A stretch of DNA of 13,976 nucleotides from Bacillota bacterium (lineage in GTDB: Bacteria > Bacillota > Clostridia > DSM-8532), in NCBI GenBank assembly GCA_023440865.1, contig JAEXRM010000021.1, forward strand, positions 1-13,976. The letters are read 5' to 3'. Both the position numbers and the translations under genes were made by a program. Shown here piece after piece: positions 5,827 through 12,419 of the stretch (within the stretch, counting starts at the first letter, position 1; the number at the start of each line of letters is the position of its first letter). The notes under the pieces are model-generated. The model searched no databases. It had not been told where the DNA came from and worked only from the letters and a program-made list of their open reading frames with translations.

Positions 5827-7734
5827 ATGTTCCGGAAGCTCCAGTGGAAGCTGACCCTCCTTCACACGGTCATCCTTGTGGCGGTTCTGGCGGCGACGAA
5901 CCTGACTGTCTATTTTCTGCTGCAGGCGTACAATGTGGCGCAGATCGCCAATGAGGCGGACGCCATGCTTGGCAGTCTGGAGGCGTCCGCCTGGGTGACC
6001 GGGGATGAGACGGAAGTCGTGCCGCAGACCATCGATGTGACCACGCCGGCACCCGACGGGGAGGATGCGGAGAACGGGGAGGCGGAACCCAGGGAGACCC
6101 GATCCCCGGACACCGCCACGCCGAAACCCGACAGGGACAACACGGAAAACGAAGTGGAGGCGCCTGCGAAAACGGGCACAGCGGAGGGCTCCTCGCCGGC
6201 GCCCGAATCGGATGATCCTCCGAGAAGTGACGATCCTCCGCAAAGTGATGAGCCACCAAATCGTGACGACCCTCCGCAAAGTGATGAGCCTCCAAATAGG
6301 GACGACCCTCCGAAAAGTGACGACCCTCCGAAGCATGATGACTCGTCTGATGATGCCGACGATGCAGCGTTGAACGGGGTCGGGGAGGTTCAAGAAGAGT
6401 TGGCCTGGCTGCCGGTCTCCCTTTCCGGCTCCGGGTTGGGGAACGCGTCACGGACCCGGGTCATGCAAGGCAAGGCCACCCTGTCGGCCACCCGGTTGGT
6501 CGCCTCGTCTGTCAACCAGGCCGTCTCATCAGCAGTCTCGGCCACTTCATCCGCCACCCCGGCAACCTCGTCCGTCCCCACCGCAACGCCCGCACCGGAA
6601 GACGCACGGTCAACCGGTGATGTCCGCACCCTGCATGTGCCGGCCATCCTCAAGCAGTTCACCTTCTACCTGGTGTTCGACCTGGAGGGGAACCTGACCG
6701 AACACAATGTCGGCGGTCTCCGCACGTTGAACAGACTGATGGCCCTCGCGCCGGACATCCGGGAACAGGCGCGGCCGGAGGTCCGGGACTTGCCCGATGG
6801 GCCGATTTCACGCGTGCTGCTGATGCGCCGTTCCATTGAAATCGACGGAGTCCGGTACGGCTCCTACCTGGTTGGCCGGGATCTCAGCCTGGTGACCGGG
6901 ACCATGGAGAACCTGGGCCGCATCCTATTGTTCGGCTTTCTTGCGGGTGTGCTTGTCAGCCTGCTGATCGGGTATCTGCTGGCCGGACGGGCCATCCGGC
7001 CCATCCGCGAGGCATACGAGGCGAAGCAGCGTTTTCTGGCGGATGCATCCCACGAACTGCGCACACCCATCAGCGTCGTGCTGCTTTCGGCCGAGTCGCT
7101 TGAACGGTCGTTGCTGCCCGGGCAAGCGGAGGCGCGGAACGATCTGGACGACATCCGCGCGGAAACCTTCCGGATGCGCGATCTGGTGGAACGGCTCCTC
7201 TTTCTCGCCCGCTCGGACAGCCGGATGCGTGCGGTCGGAACGGAACGGGTGGCATTGTCCACGCTGCTGGAGGAAACCGCGGAAGCACTGGCTGTCCTGG
7301 CCAAATCGCGCCGGATCACGCTGGAACAGCGCTTGCCACCGGAGCTTGCCTGCCGGGGCGACCGGAAGATGCTCGCCTCGCTCTTCACGGTGCTGCTGGA
7401 AAACGCCATCAAATACAACCGCGATGCGGGGCGTGTCATCGTCGAAGGCGCGCAGCTCCGGCAGAAGAAGCGGACATGGGTGGAAATCCGGGTGTCCGAC
7501 ACGGGCGTCGGCATCCCGGAAGCGGAGCAGGCCCGCATCTTTGAGCGGTTTTACCGTGCGGATCCCGCGCGGGGCAGAAAGATCGGCGGCCATGGTTTGG
7601 GGCTTGCCATCGCCAGGGACATCGCGCAGGCCCATGGCGGCACCATCGGGGTCATCAGCCAGGCGGAGATCGGGACAACGTTCATCGTGCGGTTGCCGGC
7701 TGCCGGGGATGGCGCCGTCCGGCCTGCCGGATGA
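5827..7734 (+). CDS. Membrane sensor histidine kinase with repeat-containing extracytoplasmic domain
   Basis: A 635-residue partner kinase of the adjacent regulator. TM1 is about 9-32 and TM2 about 366-386, leaving an unusually long outside segment of roughly 330 residues. That segment has an acidic, proline-rich hexapeptide repeat (128-175), a Ser/Ala/Thr/Pro-rich stretch (about 235-265) and a possibly folded membrane-proximal part (about 280-360, from FTFYLVFDLEGNL). Only a short linker (GRAIRPIREAYEAKQRF) follows TM2. The phospho-acceptor is H409 in ASHELRTP. The ATPase has an N box (LLENAIKYN, N526), D558 in VSDTGVGIP, an F box (IFERFYRAD) and a G2 box (GHGLGLAIA). Start ATG 5827 has GGAGG at 5816-5820; an in-frame TTG at 5803 inside the regulator gene is less likely. 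The 1-nt spacing implies translational coupling. I recognise no known sensor domain, so the signal is not predictable from sequence. Confidence 0.93.
   Translation: MFRKLQWKLTLLHTVILVAVLAATNLTVYFLLQAYNVAQIANEADAMLGSLEASAWVTGDETEVVPQTIDVTTPAPDGEDAENGEAEPRETRSPDTATPKPDRDNTENEVEAPAKTGTAEGSSPAPESDDPPRSDDPPQSDEPPNRDDPPQSDEPPNRDDPPKSDDPPKHDDSSDDADDAALNGVGEVQEELAWLPVSLSGSGLGNASRTRVMQGKATLSATRLVASSVNQAVSSAVSATSSATPATSSVPTATPAPEDARSTGDVRTLHVPAILKQFTFYLVFDLEGNLTEHNVGGLRTLNRLMALAPDIREQARPEVRDLPDGPISRVLLMRRSIEIDGVRYGSYLVGRDLSLVTGTMENLGRILLFGFLAGVLVSLLIGYLLAGRAIRPIREAYEAKQRFLADASHELRTPISVVLLSAESLERSLLPGQAEARNDLDDIRAETFRMRDLVERLLFLARSDSRMRAVGTERVALSTLLEETAEALAVLAKSRRITLEQRLPPELACRGDRKMLASLFTVLLENAIKYNRDAGRVIVEGAQLRQKKRTWVEIRVSDTGVGIPEAEQARIFERFYRADPARGRKIGGHGLGLAIARDIAQAHGGTIGVISQAEIGTTFIVRLPAAGDGAVRPAG
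6208..6351 (+). repeat. Eight 18-bp in-frame repeats (S-D-D-P-P-x) in the kinase gene
   Basis: Eight consecutive hexapeptide units begin at residue 128: SDDPPR, SDDPPQ, SDEPPN, RDDPPQ, SDEPPN, RDDPPK, SDDPPK and HDDSSD. Units 3-4 and 5-6 are near copies of each other at the DNA level, indicating duplication of a 36-bp pair. The segment lies outside the membrane. It is probably an extended polyproline-like acidic spacer. Confidence 0.9.
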
Positions 7735-7743
7735 AACGCCCAC

Positions 7744-7761
7744 CCTCCGCTAGGCGGGAGG
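7744..7761 (+). terminator. Possible weak terminator hairpin after the kinase gene
   Basis: CCTCCGC (7744-7750) can pair with GCGGGAGG (7754-7761) apart from one bulged G, with a TAG loop, starting 10 nt after the kinase stop. There is no T-run on either side, so a classical intrinsic terminator is not supported. The converging genes make some transcription end likely in this ~105-bp gap. Confidence 0.3.
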
Positions 7762-7839
7762 CATGCAGGGCAGTCGTCCGACGCCGGTGCGCGCGGGGGC
7801 TGAAGAGGCCGCTCATGCCGACCGAGCCGTTTCGGCCGT

Positions 7840-9462
7840 TCATACCGGCTTTCGCGTCACGACATGAAGCGAGCGCGTGCAGGCCGTACCGATGCCGGAC
7901 ACCGCCAGGTGGTAGCCGCGCGCATTGTCTTCAACGCGGGTGTTCGCTTCAGGCGCGATTCTGATCGCGGCAATCGTGTCCGGCACCCAGAACAGGCTCT
8001 CTCCGCCACTGCCATCGTCCTTCCATTCACAGGTGAACACACCGGCCTCCGGGTCCCATCGATACGACAGCAGCCTGCCGGATACGGCGACAGGCACCCC
8101 GCGTACGATGGCATCGCTGTACCGGAAGCCGTCGATGTTCTGCCGGGCGGTGCCGTCATCGGGGTAGCACCAGAATGTGTCCCCGCAGCCGAAGGATTCG
8201 AAGATCTGCCGCAGCTGGTCGGCCTGTTCCTTCGTACCGCATCCGCGGCCGGATGCCCTGTCTTCCCAGAAGGCGCCCCATTCGCCCACGAGCATGGGCC
8301 ATCCGTGCCTGCGACGGGCCCTTTCATGCTGGTCGAAGATCACGGCCACACGCACGGGGCTCCACAGGTCGTTGGCCTCGGTGTCGACGATGAGGTCGTA
8401 GCCGTGCGGCGCATACATCTGCTGCGGATCGCGTTCACCGCCGCGCAGCACGGGGCCGACCGCTGAAAGAACGCCCATGTTGCCGAAGTAGCAGGCCTCA
8501 AGCAGCAGGATCGACTCGGTGTCGACCTCGCGGATGGCGTTGGCCGCCCGCTGGTGCCAGGTGGCGAGCGCACCCCGGTCAAACCCGGCGCTGACCTTTT
8601 CCATGTGGGCGGCGATGTGTTCGTACAGCGGCCGGTCCGTCAGCAGGGCCAACAGCTGCGCGCGTCCCTCCGGATCTGTCCACGCGGCGGCCAGCGTTTC
8701 CGGATCGGAGAGGTCGGGCATGCCGGATGGGAGGGCTTCTGCGGAAGCTGTGGCGATGGGGGCGCGTGAGCTCACCGCATCCGCTTCGGCCTGAACGGCC
8801 ACCAGTGCCTGCGCATCCACGAAACCAGCCACCATCGCCTCCTGCACCGCCTGTGCCAGGCTCCCCGGGAACGGCTCGTTGAGCAGGTCGTAGCCGACGA
8901 CCCATGCCAGGTGCCCGAAACGCGCCGCCACGCTCCTCCACACTCCGGCCAGGTGGTCCTGCAGTCCGATGCCGTCCGGCGCGGGCGCGTTTTCCCAGAA
9001 CCGGTCGAACGCGGTCTGCACGGCGGCGCTGCTGAGGTAGGCGTCACTCCAGACGTGTCCGGTGCCGTCATAGCCATCGGGCTCGCACAGGGTCGCCCAT
9101 GCGGGCGCGCCGTCAGCGAATTGCCGGCCGTACAGGTCCTGGTGCATGTCCAGAAACACATACAGGCCCGCGTCGCCGGCCATCCGGATGACCGTCCCGA
9201 TGCGATCGAGCATGGCTTCGTCGATGCGGCCGGGTTCCGGCTCCAGCCCGTCCCAGATCAGGCCCAGGCGGATGACGTTCATGCCGCGGTCGCGCAGGAA
9301 CCGGAAATCATCCTCGGTCCACGCGCCGACATAGCCGCGGGCGGGATCCTTGCAGACCATGTTCACGCCGTGCAGGATCACCTGCCGCCCCTCCCGGTCC
9401 AGCAGGCGGTCGCCCGAAATGCGCAGCTTTGACAGGATGGAGATGGTTGCGGGGTTGTTCAT
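7840..9462 (-). CDS. GH5 glycoside hydrolase, endoglycoceramidase-like
   Basis: A 540-residue retaining beta-glycosidase. GH5 signatures are LHGVNMV (residues 30-36), GMNVIRLGLIWDGLEP, DMHQDLYG, the acid/base E196 in YDLLNEPF and the nucleophile E394 in LVGEWGAF. The DMHQDLYG and NEPF context and a C-terminal beta-rich domain (about 445-540) resemble endoglycoceramidase or glucocerebrosidase-like GH5 enzymes, which cleave glycosyl-lipid or other aryl/alkyl beta-glycosides. The precise substrate cannot be read from sequence. Unlike typical secreted endoglycoceramidases there is no signal peptide, so a cytoplasmic role on an imported glycoside is likely. The segment around 205-260 is an Ala-rich insertion. 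The start is ATG at 9462 behind a perfect AAGGAGG (9468-9474, minus strand). It follows the GPH symporter gene by 115 nt and probably shares its transcript. Confidence 0.88.
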   Translation of the reverse strand: MNNPATISILSKLRISGDRLLDREGRQVILHGVNMVCKDPARGYVGAWTEDDFRFLRDRGMNVIRLGLIWDGLEPEPGRIDEAMLDRIGTVIRMAGDAGLYVFLDMHQDLYGRQFADGAPAWATLCEPDGYDGTGHVWSDAYLSSAAVQTAFDRFWENAPAPDGIGLQDHLAGVWRSVAARFGHLAWVVGYDLLNEPFPGSLAQAVQEAMVAGFVDAQALVAVQAEADAVSSRAPIATASAEALPSGMPDLSDPETLAAAWTDPEGRAQLLALLTDRPLYEHIAAHMEKVSAGFDRGALATWHQRAANAIREVDTESILLLEACYFGNMGVLSAVGPVLRGGERDPQQMYAPHGYDLIVDTEANDLWSPVRVAVIFDQHERARRRHGWPMLVGEWGAFWEDRASGRGCGTKEQADQLRQIFESFGCGDTFWCYPDDGTARQNIDGFRYSDAIVRGVPVAVSGRLLSYRWDPEAGVFTCEWKDDGSGGESLFWVPDTIAAIRIAPEANTRVEDNARGYHLAVSGIGTACTRSLHVVTRKPV

Positions 9463-9507
9463 GACGGCCTCCTTCGATGTTGGCGGGTACTGTCTGTGAA
9501 GGGCATG

Positions 9508-9527
9508 CCATACGGCAATCCGTATGG
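9508..9527. repeat. 20-bp inverted repeat between the symporter and GH5 genes
   Basis: CCATACGG (9508-9515) and CCGTATGG (9520-9527) form a perfect 8-bp inverted repeat around CAAT, 45 bp before the GH5 start. It could be an operator or an intercistronic mRNA hairpin that sets relative expression of the two genes. No T-run follows on the minus strand, so it is not a classical terminator. Confidence 0.75.
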
Positions 9528-9577
9528 TACGTCGTTTGGTAGAGCGCATGGCGTTCGCATCGGTCGGATTTTGGGCT

Positions 9578-11038
9578 TCACTCCGTGGCTTCCGGCATAA
9601 CATCAGCCACGGGGGCCTCAAGGGTTGCCCCGCCCCGCCGCTGTTCGGCGCTGAACCGTGACAACTCGGCCTCGGTTTCCCGGTCGTAGGGGAACAAGGC
9701 GAGCGGGATGATGCCCGCCAGACAGAACGCCATCGGTACGGCGGCCGCGGCGATGCGGATGCCCATGACCGCCTCGGTGGACTGCACGGCAGCACCCTCC
9801 TGATAACCGGTCGCCTTGAGGATGGCCATGAACAGGATCATCTGCAGGCCGCCGACGGGTGCGAGCAGCAGGGCGTTGACCGCGCCGAACAAGCCGGTCT
9901 TGCGGGTTCCCGTGCGGCGCTCGTTGTCGTCGATGATGGCCGCGCCCAGCGGATTGCCGGCCGTGGAGGCCGTGTAGCGCCCCAGCTGGATCAGCACGTA
10001 CGCCAGCGTGACCTGCATCCAGTTGACCGCGATGAACAGCACGCCCAGCCCGAGCATGTAGGGGATGAGGCTGAGCAAAATCGAGCGCTTGCCGCCGATG
10101 CGCTTGACCTGGGTGCCGATGACCGGCAGCACGGCCAGCACGAGGAGCATGGAGCCCGTGTCCGCCACGGTCGCCTCGAAGCCGCTCGCCCGGATGACAT
10201 GGTCCATGTAGTACAGGTAGCTCGTGAAATAGATGCCCATGGGGCCGTAGGTCAGCAGGCCGTGCAAAAACCAGGTCCAGAACGCGCGCATGGCGAGGAT
10301 GCCCTTCACGTCGCGCCAGATGCCGTCGAACCGGATGCCGTTCTCGTCGATGCTGCCGTGGGCGTACATCTCCGGGGTTTCCCTCAGGCGTGTGGCCGAC
10401 AGGATGTACAGCCCCGCGTTCAGCGCGATGACACCCATGAGGATGATTGTGATCAAGGGGCGGTTCTTCTGGGAGTTGCCGACCAGCAGCAGCGTCGGCA
10501 CGATGGTGGCGAAAAAGCTTGTGCCGTTGCTGATGAAGCCGCGGAGCACGTCGACGTCCACGCGCTCCTCCTTGGTCGGCGCCGCGATGAGCTGGTAACA
10601 GGTGTTGGAGATGCCGAACAGCGTAAAGGCCGTATCAAAGACGAACAGTTCTCCCAGCAGCACCAGGAAGATGATCTTCTGGGGCCAGTCCGCGCTGGAG
10701 AAGAGCATGGCGGCAATGCTCAGCAGAATGAACGGCACGGAGACGCGCATGAGGTACAGGTACTTGCCCTTGCCCGGCCTGTATTTCATCCGATCGATGA
10801 GCACGCCAAAAACCGGGTCGTTGAGCATGTTCCACAGGTTGAACCAAAAGTAGATCTGCCCGACATACATCACGTCGAGGCCGATGACGTCCGTGTACAG
10901 CTTGATGTACACGTTGTGGATGAGCACCGAGCTCAGCGACATCGCCGGACCGGGGAGCGCCAGCAGCCATTTCTGGCCGAGGGAGATGCCGGTGCGGGTG
11001 AATCGGTATTGACCTGCAAGCTGACGCAGCCATTTCAT
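9578..11038 (-). CDS. GPH-family (MelB-type) glycoside:cation symporter
   Basis: A 486-residue polytopic inner-membrane transporter with about 12 hydrophobic segments. It belongs to the glycoside-pentoside-hexuronide:cation symporter group of the major facilitator superfamily. The diagnostic segment is WNMLNDPVFGVLIDRMKYRPGKGKY (N73, D74, P75, D82), matching the NDP-x2-G-x3-D motif of MelB-like proteins, where Asp residues take part in cation coupling. It likely imports a small glycoside with Na+ or H+. Its position between a MerR regulator and a cytoplasmic GH5 enzyme suggests it brings in the enzyme's substrate. Start ATG 11038 is preceded by AGGAGG (11048-11053, minus strand), 9 nt away. 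An in-frame start at 11077 would place that site inside the coding region. The loop between the two six-helix halves is around residues 220-240. Confidence 0.92.
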   Translation of the reverse strand: MKWLRQLAGQYRFTRTGISLGQKWLLALPGPAMSLSSVLIHNVYIKLYTDVIGLDVMYVGQIYFWFNLWNMLNDPVFGVLIDRMKYRPGKGKYLYLMRVSVPFILLSIAAMLFSSADWPQKIIFLVLLGELFVFDTAFTLFGISNTCYQLIAAPTKEERVDVDVLRGFISNGTSFFATIVPTLLLVGNSQKNRPLITIILMGVIALNAGLYILSATRLRETPEMYAHGSIDENGIRFDGIWRDVKGILAMRAFWTWFLHGLLTYGPMGIYFTSYLYYMDHVIRASGFEATVADTGSMLLVLAVLPVIGTQVKRIGGKRSILLSLIPYMLGLGVLFIAVNWMQVTLAYVLIQLGRYTASTAGNPLGAAIIDDNERRTGTRKTGLFGAVNALLLAPVGGLQMILFMAILKATGYQEGAAVQSTEAVMGIRIAAAAVPMAFCLAGIIPLALFPYDRETEAELSRFSAEQRRGGATLEAPVADVMPEATE

Positions 11039-11101
11039 GCGGTCTCTCCTCCTGTGAGGGTGGATGGGGGTGACCATGCTGCGGAAGCCGGATGTCGTCG
11101 G

Positions 11102-11137
11102 GTGTGGCTGTCGTCTCAGGTGTGGCTGTCGTCTCGG
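11102..11137. repeat. Two 18-bp direct repeats between merR-type gene and symporter
   Basis: GTGTGGCTGTCGTCTCAG (11102-11119) is followed directly by a copy differing at one base (11120-11137), with degenerate fragments on both sides. It lies in the ~165-bp gap between the regulator stop and the symporter start, outside both genes. No promoter or terminator is evident in this gap. Confidence 0.8.
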
Positions 11138-11203
11138 GTGCGGACGGCGTTGTCATGCGGGCGGCGCTGTCGTGCGGATCAGTCCTTGGGCCGGTTTGAC
11201 GGG

Positions 11204-12043
11204 TCAGTCACCGGTCCGGCTCAGCGGAATCATCAGGGCGAAAAAGTGGATGTGTCCGCTGCCGTTGGCGGGCGTCAGGTCGAAGACCGTGCGTTCCAGG
11301 GCCGGGCCGGCGATGTGACGGCCGGATTCGGCTGCCATGGCGCGCATGCGGTCGTATACGGCGTCCACCTCCTCATGGGCGACCGATGCCACCCGAACCT
11401 GGCCGATGATCCAGGAACCCGCGGGAAGCATTTGCGCGAGCGGGTGGGGTGTCGGGAGTGGCTCCTCCGAAAGCAGTCCGTAATGCGTGTAGCGATGATA
11501 CCGACGACGTGACAGGTCGGCCGGCAGCAGCGTCGAAAACACCGACGCACCCTTGACCCACGCGGGATCGAGCATGCGCTGCAGGTGCCGGGTGCCGGCA
11601 ATGTCGAGCTCGCCGTCAGGTACGTCCTCCTCCAGTTGGAACGGCATGGCGATCAGGTGCAGGGCCGGCATGTCGGCGATCCGCGGCGGATCGCCATTCT
11701 CGGCCTCGCGCATGGCGGCGCGGGTCGCATCCAGCCGCGCGCGGGTCCGTTCGAGGTCGCACAGGTGCGCGTCCAGCACACCCGCGTGGACGTCCAGACG
11801 TGTCAGCGCCTCGCCGGCCGTGTTTGCGCCCAGCAGGGCGCGGATGTCCTGCATGGATGCGTCGGCATGCCGCAAGGACAGCACCGTGGCGATGCGCTCG
11901 AACTGCTGCGAGCTGTACAGGCGGTAGCCGTTCGGCTCGATGCGCTCCGGCACGATCAACCCCTGGGCGTCATAATAGCGGAGCGTTTCCACGGGAATGC
12001 GGAACAGGGCGGAGATTTCGCCGATGCGGTAGAACTCCCTCAT
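11204..12043 (-). CDS. MerR-family transcriptional regulator with BmrR-like effector domain
   Basis: A 279-residue DNA-binding regulator. The winged helix at the N terminus is clear: FYRIGEISALFRIPVETLRYYD, then GLIVPERIEPNGYRLY and a segment up to about residue 70. A coiled-coil dimerisation helix follows at about 75-115. Residues about 125-279 look like a GyrI/BmrR-type small-molecule domain (MPALHLIAMPF near its start, GHIHFFALMIPL near its end). No metal-binding Cys cluster is seen, so an organic ligand is more likely than a metal. The first start with a possible ribosome site (GGATG) is ATG 12043; ATG 12052 and GTG 12070 are in-frame alternatives. It probably activates its own promoter at 12101-12131 and, by read-through, the downstream symporter and GH5 gene. 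Confidence 0.9.
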   Translation of the reverse strand: MREFYRIGEISALFRIPVETLRYYDAQGLIVPERIEPNGYRLYSSQQFERIATVLSLRHADASMQDIRALLGANTAGEALTRLDVHAGVLDAHLCDLERTRARLDATRAAMREAENGDPPRIADMPALHLIAMPFQLEEDVPDGELDIAGTRHLQRMLDPAWVKGASVFSTLLPADLSRRRYHRYTHYGLLSEEPLPTPHPLAQMLPAGSWIIGQVRVASVAHEEVDAVYDRMRAMAAESGRHIAGPALERTVFDLTPANGSGHIHFFALMIPLSRTGD

Positions 12044-12100
12044 ACGGATCATCCGTTGGTTCCGGTGCACTGTGCGCCGGAACCGACGGCCCTCATGACA

Positions 12101-12131
12101 AGCATAAACCCTATAGCAGCTTCAGGGTCAA
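12101..12131 (-). promoter_or_regulatory. MerR-type promoter with 19-bp spacer and operator dyad
   Basis: On the minus strand, TTGACC (12126-12131) and TATGCT (12101-12106) are separated by 19 bp, the over-long spacing typical of MerR-activated promoters. Within it lies a dyad at 12108-12128: arms ACCCTGAAGC and GCTATAGGGT around a central T, matching at 8 of 10 positions. The transcript would start near 12094 and read the merR-type gene first. Confidence 0.85.
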
Positions 12132-12220
12132 GTGAAATCTTGGCCTATCAGTTTCCGAGCACAGAGGATTGTCCACATGCCGCGACGGGAGTTGGGTGAA
12201 ACAACGCGGAATGCCCTTCC

Positions 12221-12256
12221 ACGCCGAAGATGGGTGATTTGCCGAATGATCGGCGT
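12221..12256. promoter_or_regulatory. Clustered GCCGA/TCGGC inverted repeats, operator candidates
   Basis: ACGCCGA (12221-12227) is the exact inverse complement of TCGGCGT (12250-12256). A second GCCGA at 12241-12245 pairs with TCGGC at 12250-12254 across 4 bp. The two GCCGA copies are 18 bp apart. The group sits just upstream of the fucosidase -10, a usual place for a regulator site. Confidence 0.5.
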
Positions 12257-12271
12257 AACGGCGGAGGATCG

Positions 12272-12280
12272 TGCTACAAT
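12272..12280 (+). promoter_or_regulatory. Extended -10 promoter element for the fucosidase gene
   Basis: TGCTACAAT (12272-12280) matches the extended -10 form TGnTAnAAT. No good -35 is found 16-18 bp upstream, which is tolerated for extended -10 promoters or suggests activator dependence. The predicted start near 12287 leaves a 5' leader of about 130 nt. Confidence 0.55.
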
Positions 12281-12419
12281 GTTCGGTGTGGTCGTGCCGG
12301 GGCATCCGAACCAGCTGGTGGAGATCGAAACCGTTGCGGCGGCAAGAGAGTTTCATGCTGCTGTATCAGAGTCCGTACAGTCAGGTGAATCACCGAAGAG
12401 CATCCAGGGAGGAACCACG

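Larger units (their letters stand above)
12132..12419. other. Intergenic region upstream of the fucosidase gene
   Basis: This stretch of about 290 bp carries no gene I can support; the fucosidase frame is open back to 12132, but no ribosome site supports an earlier start. It holds clustered inverted repeats (12221-12256), an extended -10 (12272-12280) and a leader of about 130 nt. The leader contains a small inverted repeat, CTGTA/TACAG at 12361-12380. I see no recognisable riboswitch. Confidence 0.6.

Noticed and set aside
10199..11512. Long plus-strand frame (437 codons) opposite the symporter and regulator
   Set aside because: His/Asp/Val-rich antisense product spanning two genes and their gap; no family signature.
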